Origin: Nitratiruptor sp.
GTDB taxonomy: Bacteria; Campylobacterota; Campylobacteria; Campylobacterales; Nitratiruptoraceae
NCBI GenBank assembly: GCA_015494595.1
Contig: WGAX01000079.1
Location: 1 to 17,543, forward strand
Length of the DNA stretch: 17,543 nucleotides
Direction: 5' to 3'
The notes below the pieces were generated by a model, which made no database searches, was not told the DNA's origin, and was given only the letters and a program-made list of their open reading frames with translations. Of the stretch, positions 8,273 through 15,179 are shown one piece after another (positions within the stretch are counted from its first letter, which is position 1; every line of letters starts with the position of its first letter). A program made the position numbers and the translations under genes.

Positions 8273-9012
8273 TGAATAATCTTATCAAGCATCGCAATAA
8301 TAAAATCTGCACTTATTTTAGAGGAGCTCTTTAAAAACTCATCAAAATCAAAACTTGCATCCATATCGGCTGCATCGCTGATGGAGCGCAATATAAAAAA
8401 TGGCACATCATACGCATCACACACCACCGCTACTGCAGCTCCCTCCATCTCTAAAGCATCCGCTTTGAAGGTATTTTTGATCCACTCCTTCTTTTTGGGA
8501 TCTGCTATGAATTGATCTCCAGTAGCAATTACTCCTTCATAAAGCTTTAAGCCCTTTTGCTTCGCTACCTCTTTAGCTAAGAGCCTAAGATGCTCGCTGC
8601 TTTCTACATATACTTTGCCCTCTGGCACATAGCCATAAGGGTGCCCAAAAGCTGTAATATCCAAATCGTGCTGGCAAAGCTTTGTGGCAACTACCAAATC
8701 TCCAATATGCAGCTGCTCATTAATAGCCCCAGCTACCCCACTAAAAAGTAAAAGATCGGCTTTAAAGTGCTCAATCAATACCGAAGCGCTAAGACTTGCA
8801 TAGACTTTGCCAATTTTGCTATAGGCTACAATAACTTCGTGCCCTTTGTAGTGAGCTTGAAAGTAACGATTATTTGCAATTGTTTGCACTCTAATATGTT
8901 TGGTATTGGCAACGATTTCATTGAGGGAGCTTTGGGGGCTTAGAGCTGGATCAAGCCCTATAAGAATTGGCTCAATCTCCTCCACCATCGCACCCAAAAT
9001 AGCTATACGCAT
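8269..9012 (-). CDS. mtnN: 5'-methylthioadenosine/S-adenosylhomocysteine nucleosidase (also aminofutalosine hydrolase)
   Basis: This 247-aa enzyme removes adenine from MTA and S-adenosylhomocysteine. In Campylobacterota the same enzyme is known to hydrolyse 6-amino-6-deoxyfutalosine in the menaquinone pathway. Catalytic and binding residues are visible: Glu12 in GAMVEE, SGVAGA at 91-96, the LEMEGAA segment with Glu190 at the ribose site, and the general acid Asp213 in ISDAAD. The N-terminal part is about 15 residues longer than E. coli MTAN between about 20 and 45 (region GLDPALSPQSS). The ATG at 9012 has AAAAAGGAGAG just upstream. It has its own candidate promoter and is the first gene of an mtnN-ttcA-acidic protein unit. 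Which substrate dominates cannot be read from the sequence. Confidence 0.95.
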   Translation of the reverse strand: MRIAILGAMVEEIEPILIGLDPALSPQSSLNEIVANTKHIRVQTIANNRYFQAHYKGHEVIVAYSKIGKVYASLSASVLIEHFKADLLLFSGVAGAINEQLHIGDLVVATKLCQHDLDITAFGHPYGYVPEGKVYVESSEHLRLLAKEVAKQKGLKLYEGVIATGDQFIADPKKKEWIKNTFKADALEMEGAAVAVVCDAYDVPFFILRSISDAADMDASFDFDEFLKSSSKISADFIIAMLDKIIQ

Positions 9013-9034
9013 CTACTCTCCTTTTTAAGAGGAG

Positions 9035-9043
9035 ATTGTAGCA
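9035..9043 (-). promoter_or_regulatory. Extended -10 promoter candidate for mtnN
   Basis: On the minus strand this reads TGCTACAAT: an extended -10 (TGC plus TACAAT) with no recognisable -35. It lies in the 48-bp gap after fabD and would start transcription about 7 nt downstream, near 9028. That gives a leader of about 16 nt carrying the AAGGAG ribosome site. The identical nonamer occurs before fabD, slyD and tolB. Confidence 0.55.
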
Positions 9044-9060
9044 AACTTTTGCACCAAAAT

Positions 9061-9993
9061 CTATGAAGAAGAAACAGCCGCTAAAGCCTCCTCCAAACTC
9101 TTCATATCTTTAACATTTATAGTTGGCTTTTTGGTAATACGCCTATTAAGTCCCTTTAATACTGCTCCCTCACCAAACTCTATAAAGAGATCTGTATCAT
9201 CTTCGATATTTTTGATGGAGTGCTTATAGAGCACAGGCTTAACAAGCTGAGAGGAGAGCAACTCAATAGCCTCATCTTTGCTCTTATAAGGCTGAGCATT
9301 AACATTGGCAACTACAGGAGCTTGAAAGTTATCTTGCAAAAACTCCTCCAAATAGGGTGTTAGCTCTTTTTTTGCTGGCTCCATCAAAGGGCAGTGGCTA
9401 GCAACGCTCATATTGAGTAATACCGCTCTTTTTGCCCCCTTTTCTTTAAAGGTAGCCTCTAGCTTTTGCAGATCCTCTTTGATACCGGCTACAACAATCT
9501 GCCCATCACTATTGTAGTTGGCTGGCCATACCTGCAAGCCCTCATCTCTTGCCTCCTGGCAGATCTGCTCTACTGCTTCATCGCTTAAGCCCAAAACCAC
9601 CATCATACCACCATTATTATCTTTGGCAGCCTCTTGCATAAGTTTTCCTCTTTGATGCACAAGAGCTACTCCATCCTCTATACTTAAAGCTCCCACACTC
9701 ACAAGAGCGCTAAACTCTCCCAAAGAGTGCCCCATAGCAAAAGTTGGAGTAACCTGACTCTGCTTTACAAAAAGCTTTTGGGCAATAGAGCTTACAAGCA
9801 AGATGGCTGGTTGAGTATAAGCAGTTTGATCTAGCATTTGATTAGGAGTAAAAAGGAGCTTTGTAAAATCTACTTTAATCGTATCACTTGCAGCCTCAAA
9901 AAGCTCTTTTGCAAGAGGGCTATTTTCATAAAAATCTTTACCCATACCAATTTTTTGGCTACCTTGACCGGGGAATAAGAAAGTGATTTGCAT
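9061..9993 (-). CDS. fabD: Malonyl-CoA:acyl-carrier-protein transacylase
   Basis: This 310-aa cytoplasmic enzyme transfers malonyl groups from CoA to ACP for fatty-acid chain extension. The length is normal for FabD. Diagnostic residues are all present: GQGSQ at 9-13 (oxyanion Gln11), the nucleophile Ser90 in GHSLGEFSA, Arg115 in HQRG, which binds the malonyl carboxylate, the catalytic His200 in VASHCPLM, and the C-terminal EFGEGAVLKGL segment. The gene stands between slyD and mtnN rather than in a fab cluster. The ATG at 9993 is preceded by AGAGGAGAG. It has its own promoter candidate overlapping the end of the slyD hairpin. Nothing is unusual in the protein. Confidence 0.97.
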   Translation of the reverse strand: MQITFLFPGQGSQKIGMGKDFYENSPLAKELFEAASDTIKVDFTKLLFTPNQMLDQTAYTQPAILLVSSIAQKLFVKQSQVTPTFAMGHSLGEFSALVSVGALSIEDGVALVHQRGKLMQEAAKDNNGGMMVVLGLSDEAVEQICQEARDEGLQVWPANYNSDGQIVVAGIKEDLQKLEATFKEKGAKRAVLLNMSVASHCPLMEPAKKELTPYLEEFLQDNFQAPVVANVNAQPYKSKDEAIELLSSQLVKPVLYKHSIKNIEDDTDLFIEFGEGAVLKGLNRRITKKPTINVKDMKSLEEALAAVSSS

Positions 9994-10020
9994 TATCTCT
10001 CCTCTTGCAGTTTTAGGAGA

Positions 10021-10029
10021 ATTGTAGCA
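10021..10029 (-). promoter_or_regulatory. Extended -10 promoter candidate for fabD
   Basis: On the minus strand this reads TGCTACAAT. Transcription would begin near 10014 and give a leader of about 20 nt with AGAGGAG as ribosome site. The upstream flank, where a -35 would sit, is occupied by a hairpin at 10034-10049, so slyD termination and fabD initiation share the same DNA. Confidence 0.55.
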
Positions 10030-10033
10030 TAAA

Positions 10034-10049
10034 TAGCCCCAAGGGGCTA
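10034..10049 (-). terminator. Short GC-rich hairpin after slyD, possible terminator
   Basis: TAGCCCC-AA-GGGGCTA is a perfect 7-bp inverted repeat. It is best drawn as a 6-bp stem with a CAAG or CTTG tetraloop. It lies 11-26 nt past the slyD stop. On the minus strand it is followed by TTTAT, a weak U tract, so termination may be partial. Confidence 0.5.
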
Positions 10050-10059
10050 GAAGAAGAGA

Positions 10060-10563
10060 TTAGTGGGAGCAGCCACAGCTTCCGTCTTGACAACGCTCCT
10101 CTGCTACTTGACCAGTCATCACCTCTTCAGGTGTTGCATCTCTTACCTCTTTGACATTTACAGTAAACATCAAATCTTTACCAGCTAATGGGTGATTGAA
10201 ATCGATAGTTACTGAATTTTCATCAAAAGATCTTACGGTTACCTGTACAGTCTCTCCATTTTCACCTTGGCCATAGAGTGTCATTCCCTCTTGCAATTCA
10301 ATGCCTTGAAACTGCTCTCTTGGAAGAGTTTGGACTGCATTTTCATCTTTTTGACCATACGCCTCTTCTGCTTTTACAAGCACATCTGCACTCTCGCCCA
10401 CATTCATATTTTTGATCTCTTTTTCAAGTCCGGGAATTATTTGTCCCTTTCCTGTAATGAAACGAAGAGGCTGATGTCCTACGTTACTATCAATCACTTC
10501 ACCACTCTGCGCATCTTTTACAGTATACTCGATTCCTACAACTTTGTTGTCAGCAATTGCCAT
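10060..10563 (-). CDS. slyD: FKBP-type peptidyl-prolyl isomerase SlyD with metal-binding tail
   Basis: This is a 167-aa FKBP-type prolyl isomerase/chaperone. I start it at the ATG at 10563 (MAIADNKVVGIEYTV). AAGGG lies about 8 nt upstream, and the promoter -10 box (10601-10596) falls inside the longer open frame that begins at 10605. The FKBP domain covers about 1-68 and 120-142. The active-site strand is GKGQIIPGLE at 38-47, and AEEAYG at 65-70 precedes the flap. The inserted chaperone (IF) domain is about 70-120. The tail CQDGSCGCSH (158-167) is a short version of the SlyD Cys/His metal tail, which binds nickel and aids hydrogenase or urease maturation in other bacteria. Most of E. coli SlyD's long His-rich tail is absent. 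It lies between cpoB and fabD. Confidence 0.95.
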   Translation of the reverse strand: MAIADNKVVGIEYTVKDAQSGEVIDSNVGHQPLRFITGKGQIIPGLEKEIKNMNVGESADVLVKAEEAYGQKDENAVQTLPREQFQGIELQEGMTLYGQGENGETVQVTVRSFDENSVTIDFNHPLAGKDLMFTVNVKEVRDATPEEVMTGQVAEERCQDGSCGCSH

Positions 10564-10595
10564 ATGAAAAACCCTTTTTTTGAATTTGCACTCTG

Positions 10596-10604
10596 ATTGT
10601 AGCA
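10596..10604 (-). promoter_or_regulatory. Extended -10 promoter candidate for slyD
   Basis: On the minus strand this reads TGCTACAAT, in the gap between cpoB and slyD. The start would be near 10589, giving a leader of about 25 nt that includes AAAAAAAGGG. No clear -35 is seen. Confidence 0.55.
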
Positions 10605-10628
10605 AATTACCCTTACACTATTCTTAAT

Positions 10629-11540
10629 CTAAAGAGCTAAAAGATGCTCTTTTGCTATTTTTGCTGCTTTACTTGTAGGATAAAAGTTTATTACACTGTT
10701 AAAAAATTTCTTAGCCTCCCCTTTTTCTCCAAGTCTTTCAAAAGAGATTGCTGTATGCAATAAAAGTATCGGCGTATAAGGTGCATTTCTATATAAAGAG
10801 GCACTCTTTTTATAATAGGCCAAAGCACACTTATAGTTTTTACTATAGTAACAGCTCTCACCTGCATAAAAACTACTAACAGCTGGTTTGTAATGGAGCG
10901 CTATAACTTTATCAAAGAGCTCCTTGGCCTTTTGATAATCTCCCTTTTTATAAGCTGCTCGTGCCATTTGATATAGTTTGGCTGCATCTACTGATGATGA
11001 AGTATGCAGGGATATTGGAGGCTCTTTTCCTAGCATCCCATAGACTTTTTTTAGCTCTTTTTGAAATTCATCTTTTGTAACATAGGAGGCATTAATTTTA
11101 TCAATCATAGAGGTAAGCTGCTTCAAAATATTTCTAATCTTTTCAAAATTCTCTTTTTGCAAAGCGATAGTCGCATTTACATCTTTTCTCAGAAGGGCTA
11201 GCTCTTGGGAAATTTTGTTATTATCGGCTTTTTTAAACTCTTTTTTTAGAAGATTCAACTCTTCATCCAAACCTTCTACTACACTTTCTAATCCTGCCAT
11301 TCTCTCTTTTAAAGAGTTAAATTGCGTTTGCAACTCAAAAAAACGCTTTTTAAGAGCTTCTATCTCCTTCTTATTAGCAAGAATATCCTCCTCTGTGGTT
11401 GTAAGAGTATAAGAGGGGGCAGTAGGAGTAGCAGGAGTTGCTACTTCTCCTCCTCCAAAGGCAGAGGGCTCATTAGCACCTGCAACTACTAAAAAAGCTA
11501 TAAAAGTAAAAAGTAATATATAAGATAATCGTATCATCAT
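10629..11540 (-). CDS. cpoB: Tol-Pal accessory periplasmic protein CpoB/YbgF (coiled coil plus TPR)
   Basis: This 303-aa exported protein corresponds to the last gene of tol-pal operons. In E. coli, CpoB links Tol-Pal constriction to septal peptidoglycan synthesis. The signal peptide is about 1-21 (hydrophobic 5-20, cleavage near VAGA). A Pro/Thr/Ala-rich linker (34-46) is followed by a long heptad-like coiled coil from about 52-170, which would mediate oligomerisation. Three TPR-like helical pairs run from about 185-300 (AAKLYQMARAAYKKGDYQKA and following). The N-terminal coiled coil is longer than in E. coli. Two adjacent ATGs occur; the second (11537) has better spacing from AAAGGA. It starts 7 nt after the pal stop. 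Function is inferred from position and domain order. Confidence 0.88.
   Translation of the reverse strand: MMIRLSYILLFTFIAFLVVAGANEPSAFGGGEVATPATPTAPSYTLTTTEEDILANKKEIEALKKRFFELQTQFNSLKERMAGLESVVEGLDEELNLLKKEFKKADNNKISQELALLRKDVNATIALQKENFEKIRNILKQLTSMIDKINASYVTKDEFQKELKKVYGMLGKEPPISLHTSSSVDAAKLYQMARAAYKKGDYQKAKELFDKVIALHYKPAVSSFYAGESCYYSKNYKCALAYYKKSASLYRNAPYTPILLLHTAISFERLGEKGEAKKFFNSVINFYPTSKAAKIAKEHLLAL
10631..10652 (-). other. Inverted repeat at the cpoB 3' end
   Basis: AAAGAGC and GCTCTTT form a 7-bp stem with an 8-nt loop across the last codons and stop of cpoB. On the minus strand it is followed by AGATTAAG rather than a U run. It lies just upstream of the slyD promoter. It could weakly terminate the tol-pal transcript or protect its 3' end. 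Confidence 0.3.
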
Positions 11541-11547
11541 CTATCCT

Positions 11548-12099
11548 TTATGGTATAAGTTCAAACTCTACTCGTCTATTTTTTGCCCAGCACTCTTTTG
11601 TATGCTCAGTGCAAACAGGATTACTCTCCCCATAGCTAATAATAGACATTCTTCCAGCATCTACTCCCCGTATAGTCAATGCCTCTTTAACACTTTTTGC
11701 CCTTTTCAGTCCCAAAGCGTAGTTATACTCATCACTTCCCCATTCATCACAATTTCCCTCTACCTTAATTTTAAACTCTTTTGCATCAGGAAGATTGAAA
11801 AGTTTTGCATCATAATCTACATTTGGCACTTGATCAGGCCTAATATTATATTTATCAAAATCAAAATAGATCTTTTTTGCTTCTGCTTCAATCATCTTCA
11901 TTTTTTGTAATTTCGCCTCTTCACTCATCTGCTCTTGTGTTTGGCCAATTGTTTGGATTCCCTCTCCTTCATTTACCGGCGTAGCTGCCTCTTGCGTAGT
12001 TGTTGGTGTTGAGGGGGTCTCTACTTCTACACTCTTTTTGGCGCACCCACTCAGCACTAAAACTCCTAAACATAGTGAGCAAAGTAATACTCTTTTCAT
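11548..12099 (-). CDS. pal: Peptidoglycan-associated lipoprotein Pal
   Basis: This 183-aa outer-membrane lipoprotein anchors the outer membrane to peptidoglycan and is the partner of TolB. The signal peptide ends in the lipobox LSGC, with Cys19 as the acylated residue. A Thr/Pro/Glu-rich linker occupies about 24-65. The OmpA-like domain starts at IYFDFDKYNIRPD (77-89). GNCDEWGSDEYN contains Asp118, equivalent to the diaminopimelate-binding Asp, and NRRVEFEL (174-181) carries the conserved Arg. Cys163 and Cys170 flank a short loop and could form a disulfide; Cys117 is next to the binding Asp. The ATG at 12099 has two overlapping ribosome-site-like runs (AGGAG and AAAGGA) upstream. The gene lies 65 bp after tolB and has its own promoter candidate. 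Confidence 0.95.
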   Translation of the reverse strand: MKRVLLCSLCLGVLVLSGCAKKSVEVETPSTPTTTQEAATPVNEGEGIQTIGQTQEQMSEEAKLQKMKMIEAEAKKIYFDFDKYNIRPDQVPNVDYDAKLFNLPDAKEFKIKVEGNCDEWGSDEYNYALGLKRAKSVKEALTIRGVDAGRMSIISYGESNPVCTEHTKECWAKNRRVEFELIP

Positions 12100-12137
12100 T
12101 TTCTATCCTTTCTCTCCTATTTTCTCTATACAGCCTC

Positions 12138-12146
12138 ATTTTAGCA
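12138..12146 (-). promoter_or_regulatory. Extended -10 promoter candidate for pal
   Basis: On the minus strand this reads TGCTAAAAT, one base different from the TGCTACAAT found before tolB, slyD, fabD and mtnN. T- and A-rich runs lie upstream, as in Campylobacterota promoters. Transcription would begin near 12131, giving a leader of about 30 nt for pal. It sits in the 65-bp tolB-pal gap. Confidence 0.45.
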
Positions 12147-12164
12147 CTATTTTTCTTAAAAAAA

Positions 12165-13421
12165 CTACCAATCTATTGACTGAATTTTTCCTACAGAAAG
12201 TGGATAGAGATAACTTTTATTGTATTTAAGCCTAATAAGTCCCAATCCACTCTGTCTTCCATACTCTTTGATATATAAAATAGTCTCCCCATCAGAGGCA
12301 AAGCGCGGAAAGATATTAACACCATTGGCAGTAAGGCGTCGGATATAGTCGCTTGTAGTAGAGACCAAATAGAGATTGAAAGTATTTGGACCAAAAGCGT
12401 TATTAGTCTCCCTGCTAGAGTAGACTACATAATCACCAAATGTAGAGCAGGCGCTATTATTTCTTCCATGATAGACAACTCTTTGCACTGCCCTAGAGCC
12501 AATCCTTTTGGCAAAGATAGTAGGATAACCAAGCCTATCTGAAACAAATATAATCTTACGCTCATTCTCTACAAAATGGCCATTTACATCAATACCCGGA
12601 TAAAAGGTGACTCGCTGCAACTCTCCTGTAATGAGATCAAATATATATATATCAGGCTGCATATTTGGTGCCATTGTCAAAAGCAATTTTGTCCCATTGT
12701 CACTTACATCGGAGCAGACAAGCATCCCCTCACTCTCAATGATTTTACGGCGTGTTCCTTTATAAATATCTACTAGATATAAAACAGGTTTATCTTTAAT
12801 CTGCGTATAGTAAAATCTTTTATGCTCTTTATCTGCCCACTTTGGAAAAAGATTGAGCCCTCCATGCACTACTGTCTTTTGGTAAGTAAGGGTATAATCA
12901 CTAATAACAATATCTGCTTGCTTTGGAGCAGTATATTTACTAAAGATTACAAAACTTTTTAAAAAACTGACATCATTAAAACCCAATACCTGATTGAAAT
13001 CAAAAATGAGATGATGTGCTAAAAATGCGAAACGATCGTTATCACTGATACGATACCTTTTTACTAAAATTTTTGTACCCGATTTGAGATTATAGATAGC
13101 TCCCTCTAGATTGAGCTTATTAAAATCATCATAAAAGAGTCTATAGCGAATCAGAAAATCTTTCCCTTTATACTTCATATAGTTAACAGGATCACTAAAA
13201 TTTGCCAAATTTCTTGTATGATCTACTTGAAAATGTGCACTTACCTCCAAATCACCTACTAAAAGATTAAAAAGCTTCCTATTAATAAGCGTCTCCACAT
13301 CAACTGTTGCATCCTCAATTACTACACTTGGTAGTGCATTCACCTCTTTGACAATTTCTAATGTTAAATCTGTCGCAAAAAGCCAAAAAGAGGAGATTAA
13401 AAGCAGTAATAGTTTTCTCAT
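12165..13421 (-). CDS. tolB: Tol-Pal system periplasmic beta-propeller protein TolB
   Basis: This 418-aa exported protein is a close match in length to E. coli TolB (430 aa). It shuttles between Pal and TolA in the periplasm during outer-membrane constriction. The signal peptide is about 1-16 (RKLLLLLISSFWLFA). The N-terminal alpha/beta domain spans about 17-155. The six-bladed beta-propeller runs from about 165 with WD40-like strands such as FPKWADKEHKRFYYT, DVSDNGTKLLLTM, DIYIFDL, IIFVSDR, NLYLVS and IFPRFASDGETILYI. The gene comes 62 bp after tolA, and an extended -10 lies in that gap. The ATG at 13421 has a purine-rich AGGTGGGGTGAGAG just upstream. Position between tolA and pal confirms the assignment. 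Confidence 0.95.
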   Translation of the reverse strand: MRKLLLLLISSFWLFATDLTLEIVKEVNALPSVVIEDATVDVETLINRKLFNLLVGDLEVSAHFQVDHTRNLANFSDPVNYMKYKGKDFLIRYRLFYDDFNKLNLEGAIYNLKSGTKILVKRYRISDNDRFAFLAHHLIFDFNQVLGFNDVSFLKSFVIFSKYTAPKQADIVISDYTLTYQKTVVHGGLNLFPKWADKEHKRFYYTQIKDKPVLYLVDIYKGTRRKIIESEGMLVCSDVSDNGTKLLLTMAPNMQPDIYIFDLITGELQRVTFYPGIDVNGHFVENERKIIFVSDRLGYPTIFAKRIGSRAVQRVVYHGRNNSACSTFGDYVVYSSRETNNAFGPNTFNLYLVSTTSDYIRRLTANGVNIFPRFASDGETILYIKEYGRQSGLGLIRLKYNKSYLYPLSVGKIQSIDW

Positions 13422-13461
13422 CTCTCACCCCACCTCTTCTAAAGTTTTATAGTATAGAATG

Positions 13462-13470
13462 ATTGTAGCA
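13462..13470 (-). promoter_or_regulatory. Extended -10 promoter candidate for tolB
   Basis: On the minus strand this reads TGCTACAAT in the tolA-tolB gap. The start would be near 13455, leaving a leader of about 35 nt. It would allow tolB to be made independently of the ATP synthase/TolQRA message. Confidence 0.5.
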
Positions 13471-13483
13471 TAAACAAGGTATA

Positions 13484-14236
13484 TTAATCCTTAGCTTCAA
13501 AATAGACTACAAACTCCTTGGGTTGCTCAGAAATAGGAAATTTTTGCTGAGAGACCTGTTTTAAATACTCTTGCAACTCTGCATTAAACATCTCATTTTG
13601 CGACAACTCCAATATCTCATAGGAGAGATTACCATACCTATCAATATGAATAAGCACTTTTCCCCTGCTGCCTGCACTCAGCTTGGATGGCATCCACAAT
13701 GCATACAGTATTTTATACACCTTTTGCAAATAGGGATCCTCTTCTCCTCTGACAGATTTTATTGAGCGTCTAGCCGTAGCATTGGGCTCTTCAATATGGA
13801 TCTTTTTAAAAAGCTCTTCTATCTTTTTCCCCCCTTTTCCTTTAAATCTACTGGGAGCCTCTCTTTGAGGATGACTTTTTTTAGATTTATGAGTTTTTTT
13901 AGGCATTTTAACATGAGCAAAAAGCTTCTTCATATCAGGAGCCGATTTGGGTATATGGGTATGGGCAAAAAGCTCATCAATAGTAGGAAGTGAAGCCTTT
14001 GGACTTTGTGAGCCTGTAGCTTTTTTATGAGCTACCTTTTTAGGAGTTGGCTTTTTTTGAGGAATAACCTTTTTTTGCTCTTCTCGTGTAACATATACCT
14101 CTACAGCATTTGCTGTTATCTTAAGTTTTTGAGGAGTTGGATGCTCAAAAAAGTGGTATAAAAAGAAAAAGAGTATAGTTACATATACCACAACGGAGAA
14201 GATAAATGATATGAATTTTAAAACTGATTTATCCAT
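13484..14236 (-). CDS. tolA: TolA-like envelope-spanning protein (TonB/TolA C-terminal domain)
   Basis: This 250-aa inner-membrane protein has one N-terminal transmembrane helix (about 8-28), a Lys/Pro-rich periplasmic linker (about 50-165) and a C-terminal TonB/TolA fold (about 168-250, from YLQKVYKILYALW to EFVVYFEAK). TolA couples proton-driven TolQR to TolB and Pal. It is much shorter than E. coli TolA (421 aa) because the central helical domain is replaced by a basic linker. That linker has three related segments: IDELFAHTHIPK (86-97), MKKLFAHVKMPK (102-113) and IEELFKKIHIEE (139-150). The start overlaps the tolR end by 8 nt, so translation is coupled. A TonB name is possible by domain alone, but tolQ, tolR, tolB and pal next to it favour TolA. 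Confidence 0.88.
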   Translation of the reverse strand: MDKSVLKFISFIFSVVVYVTILFFFLYHFFEHPTPQKLKITANAVEVYVTREEQKKVIPQKKPTPKKVAHKKATGSQSPKASLPTIDELFAHTHIPKSAPDMKKLFAHVKMPKKTHKSKKSHPQREAPSRFKGKGGKKIEELFKKIHIEEPNATARRSIKSVRGEEDPYLQKVYKILYALWMPSKLSAGSRGKVLIHIDRYGNLSYEILELSQNEMFNAELQEYLKQVSQQKFPISEQPKEFVVYFEAKD

Positions 14237-14618
14237 TGGTGACGAGTGAAACCTTTGTAAACCCAGCCTCTTTGATGGTTTTTAAGATAAACATAACATC
14301 ACCATAGGAGAGTGATTTATCTGCACTAATATATACAGGTAAACTTCTTGGCAGATTTTGGCTAAAAAGTATAAAGCTATCGGCAAAATTTCTAAAATTA
14401 AACCGCTTTTTTTCTACAGTAATAACCCTTTTTTTATTAATCTTTATATGAATACTTCTCTGTTTTTTATAGCTTTTAGTTTTGGAGCCTTGGGGCAGAT
14501 TTATATCTTCTTGATAAACAATTGCAGGTGTTGCCACCATTAAAATCGCCAAAAGCACAAGCATCACATCCACTAAAGGAGTGATATTGAGCTCTGGCTT
14601 CTCTTCCCAATCAAACAT
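14229..14618 (-). CDS. tolR: TolR/ExbD-family proton-channel component
   Basis: This 129-aa single-pass inner-membrane protein of the ExbD/TolR family works with TolQ to convert the proton gradient into TolA movement. The short cytoplasmic start MFDWEEKPELNITPLVD leads into one membrane helix at about 14-34. Asp17 in LVDVML is the essential protonatable residue. The periplasmic domain (about 45-129) has the family pattern, with VYISADKSLSYGDVMFILKTIKEAG at its core. It begins immediately after the tolQ stop with no spacer and overlaps tolA by 8 nt. Family alone cannot separate ExbD from TolR; the tolA-tolB-pal context decides. Confidence 0.93.
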   Translation of the reverse strand: MFDWEEKPELNITPLVDVMLVLLAILMVATPAIVYQEDINLPQGSKTKSYKKQRSIHIKINKKRVITVEKKRFNFRNFADSFILFSQNLPRSLPVYISADKSLSYGDVMFILKTIKEAGFTKVSLVTNG

Positions 14619-15176
14619 TTAGCCACCTACTATCAAATCTACTTGCATCTGTACAGCAGAAACCAATTCATACGCTTTTCTTTTTAAAAGAAGATGGTAG
14701 GTATAGGCAAATATCGCTACAAAGATACCTGCAGCTGTAGCAACAAGTGCCTCACCAATCGAGGCTGAGATTGTAGCAATGCTTGCTTTTGTGGAGCCCA
14801 TCACATAAAAGGTCTCAAGAATAGAAACAACTGTCCCAAAAAGACCAATAAATGGAGAAGTAGAAGCTACAATAGCTAAAGGAGTAAGCCCTTTTGTACT
14901 CTCCTTTGTCACTTTCGTTATACAAAGATCGGCATAGACTTTTGTAGGCTCTACCAAACAGGTATACAAAAAGGTGTGTGCTACAGGCTTTTTATCCCCC
15001 ATCTGAATAGTTTCAATAGAGAAGTTTTCTCGACGAATAAGTGTCATAAGATAGAAGTAACGATAAAAGAAAATCCAGTTGACAAAAATAAAATATAACG
15101 ATAGCACGATTAAAACGGCTATCGTTATACCATTACTATTATGTAAATAACTTACTAACAGATCTATTTGCTTCAT
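14619..15176 (-). CDS. tolQ: TolQ/ExbB-family proton-channel component
   Basis: This 185-aa inner-membrane protein of the MotA/TolQ/ExbB family forms the pentameric channel around TolR. Three transmembrane helices are visible at about 18-38, 98-122 and 142-165. The hallmark segments are SPFIGLFGTVVSILETF (107-123) and SIGEALVATAAGIFVAI (139-155). It is shorter than E. coli TolQ (230 aa), mainly in the cytoplasmic loop. Its ATG (15176) lies 3 nt after the atpC stop and has no clear Shine-Dalgarno, so translation probably depends on ribosomes finishing atpC. The gene is therefore tied directly to the ATP synthase message. Confidence 0.94.
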   Translation of the reverse strand: MKQIDLLVSYLHNSNGITIAVLIVLSLYFIFVNWIFFYRYFYLMTLIRRENFSIETIQMGDKKPVAHTFLYTCLVEPTKVYADLCITKVTKESTKGLTPLAIVASTSPFIGLFGTVVSILETFYVMGSTKASIATISASIGEALVATAAGIFVAIFAYTYHLLLKRKAYELVSAVQMQVDLIVGG

Positions 15177-15179
15177 ACG

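Noticed and set aside
9019..9034. CTCCT/AGGAG inverted repeat before mtnN, and a similar one (TCTCCT/AGGAGA) before fabD, that could hide the ribosome sites
   Set aside because: In both cases the upstream arm directly follows the -10 box and would lie upstream of, or at, the predicted transcription start, so it would not be in the RNA made from that promoter.
10564..10605. Longer slyD start with 14 extra residues (MLQSECKFKKRVFH)
   Set aside because: The extra codons overlap the candidate promoter and leader, and the ATG at 10563 has its own ribosome site and matches the usual SlyD N-terminus.
14770..14778. TGCTACAAT match on the minus strand inside tolQ, as an internal promoter
   Set aside because: It encodes conserved A-T-I-S residues of the TolQ helix region and has no nearby downstream gene start (tolR starts 150 nt further on), so chance is the simpler reading.
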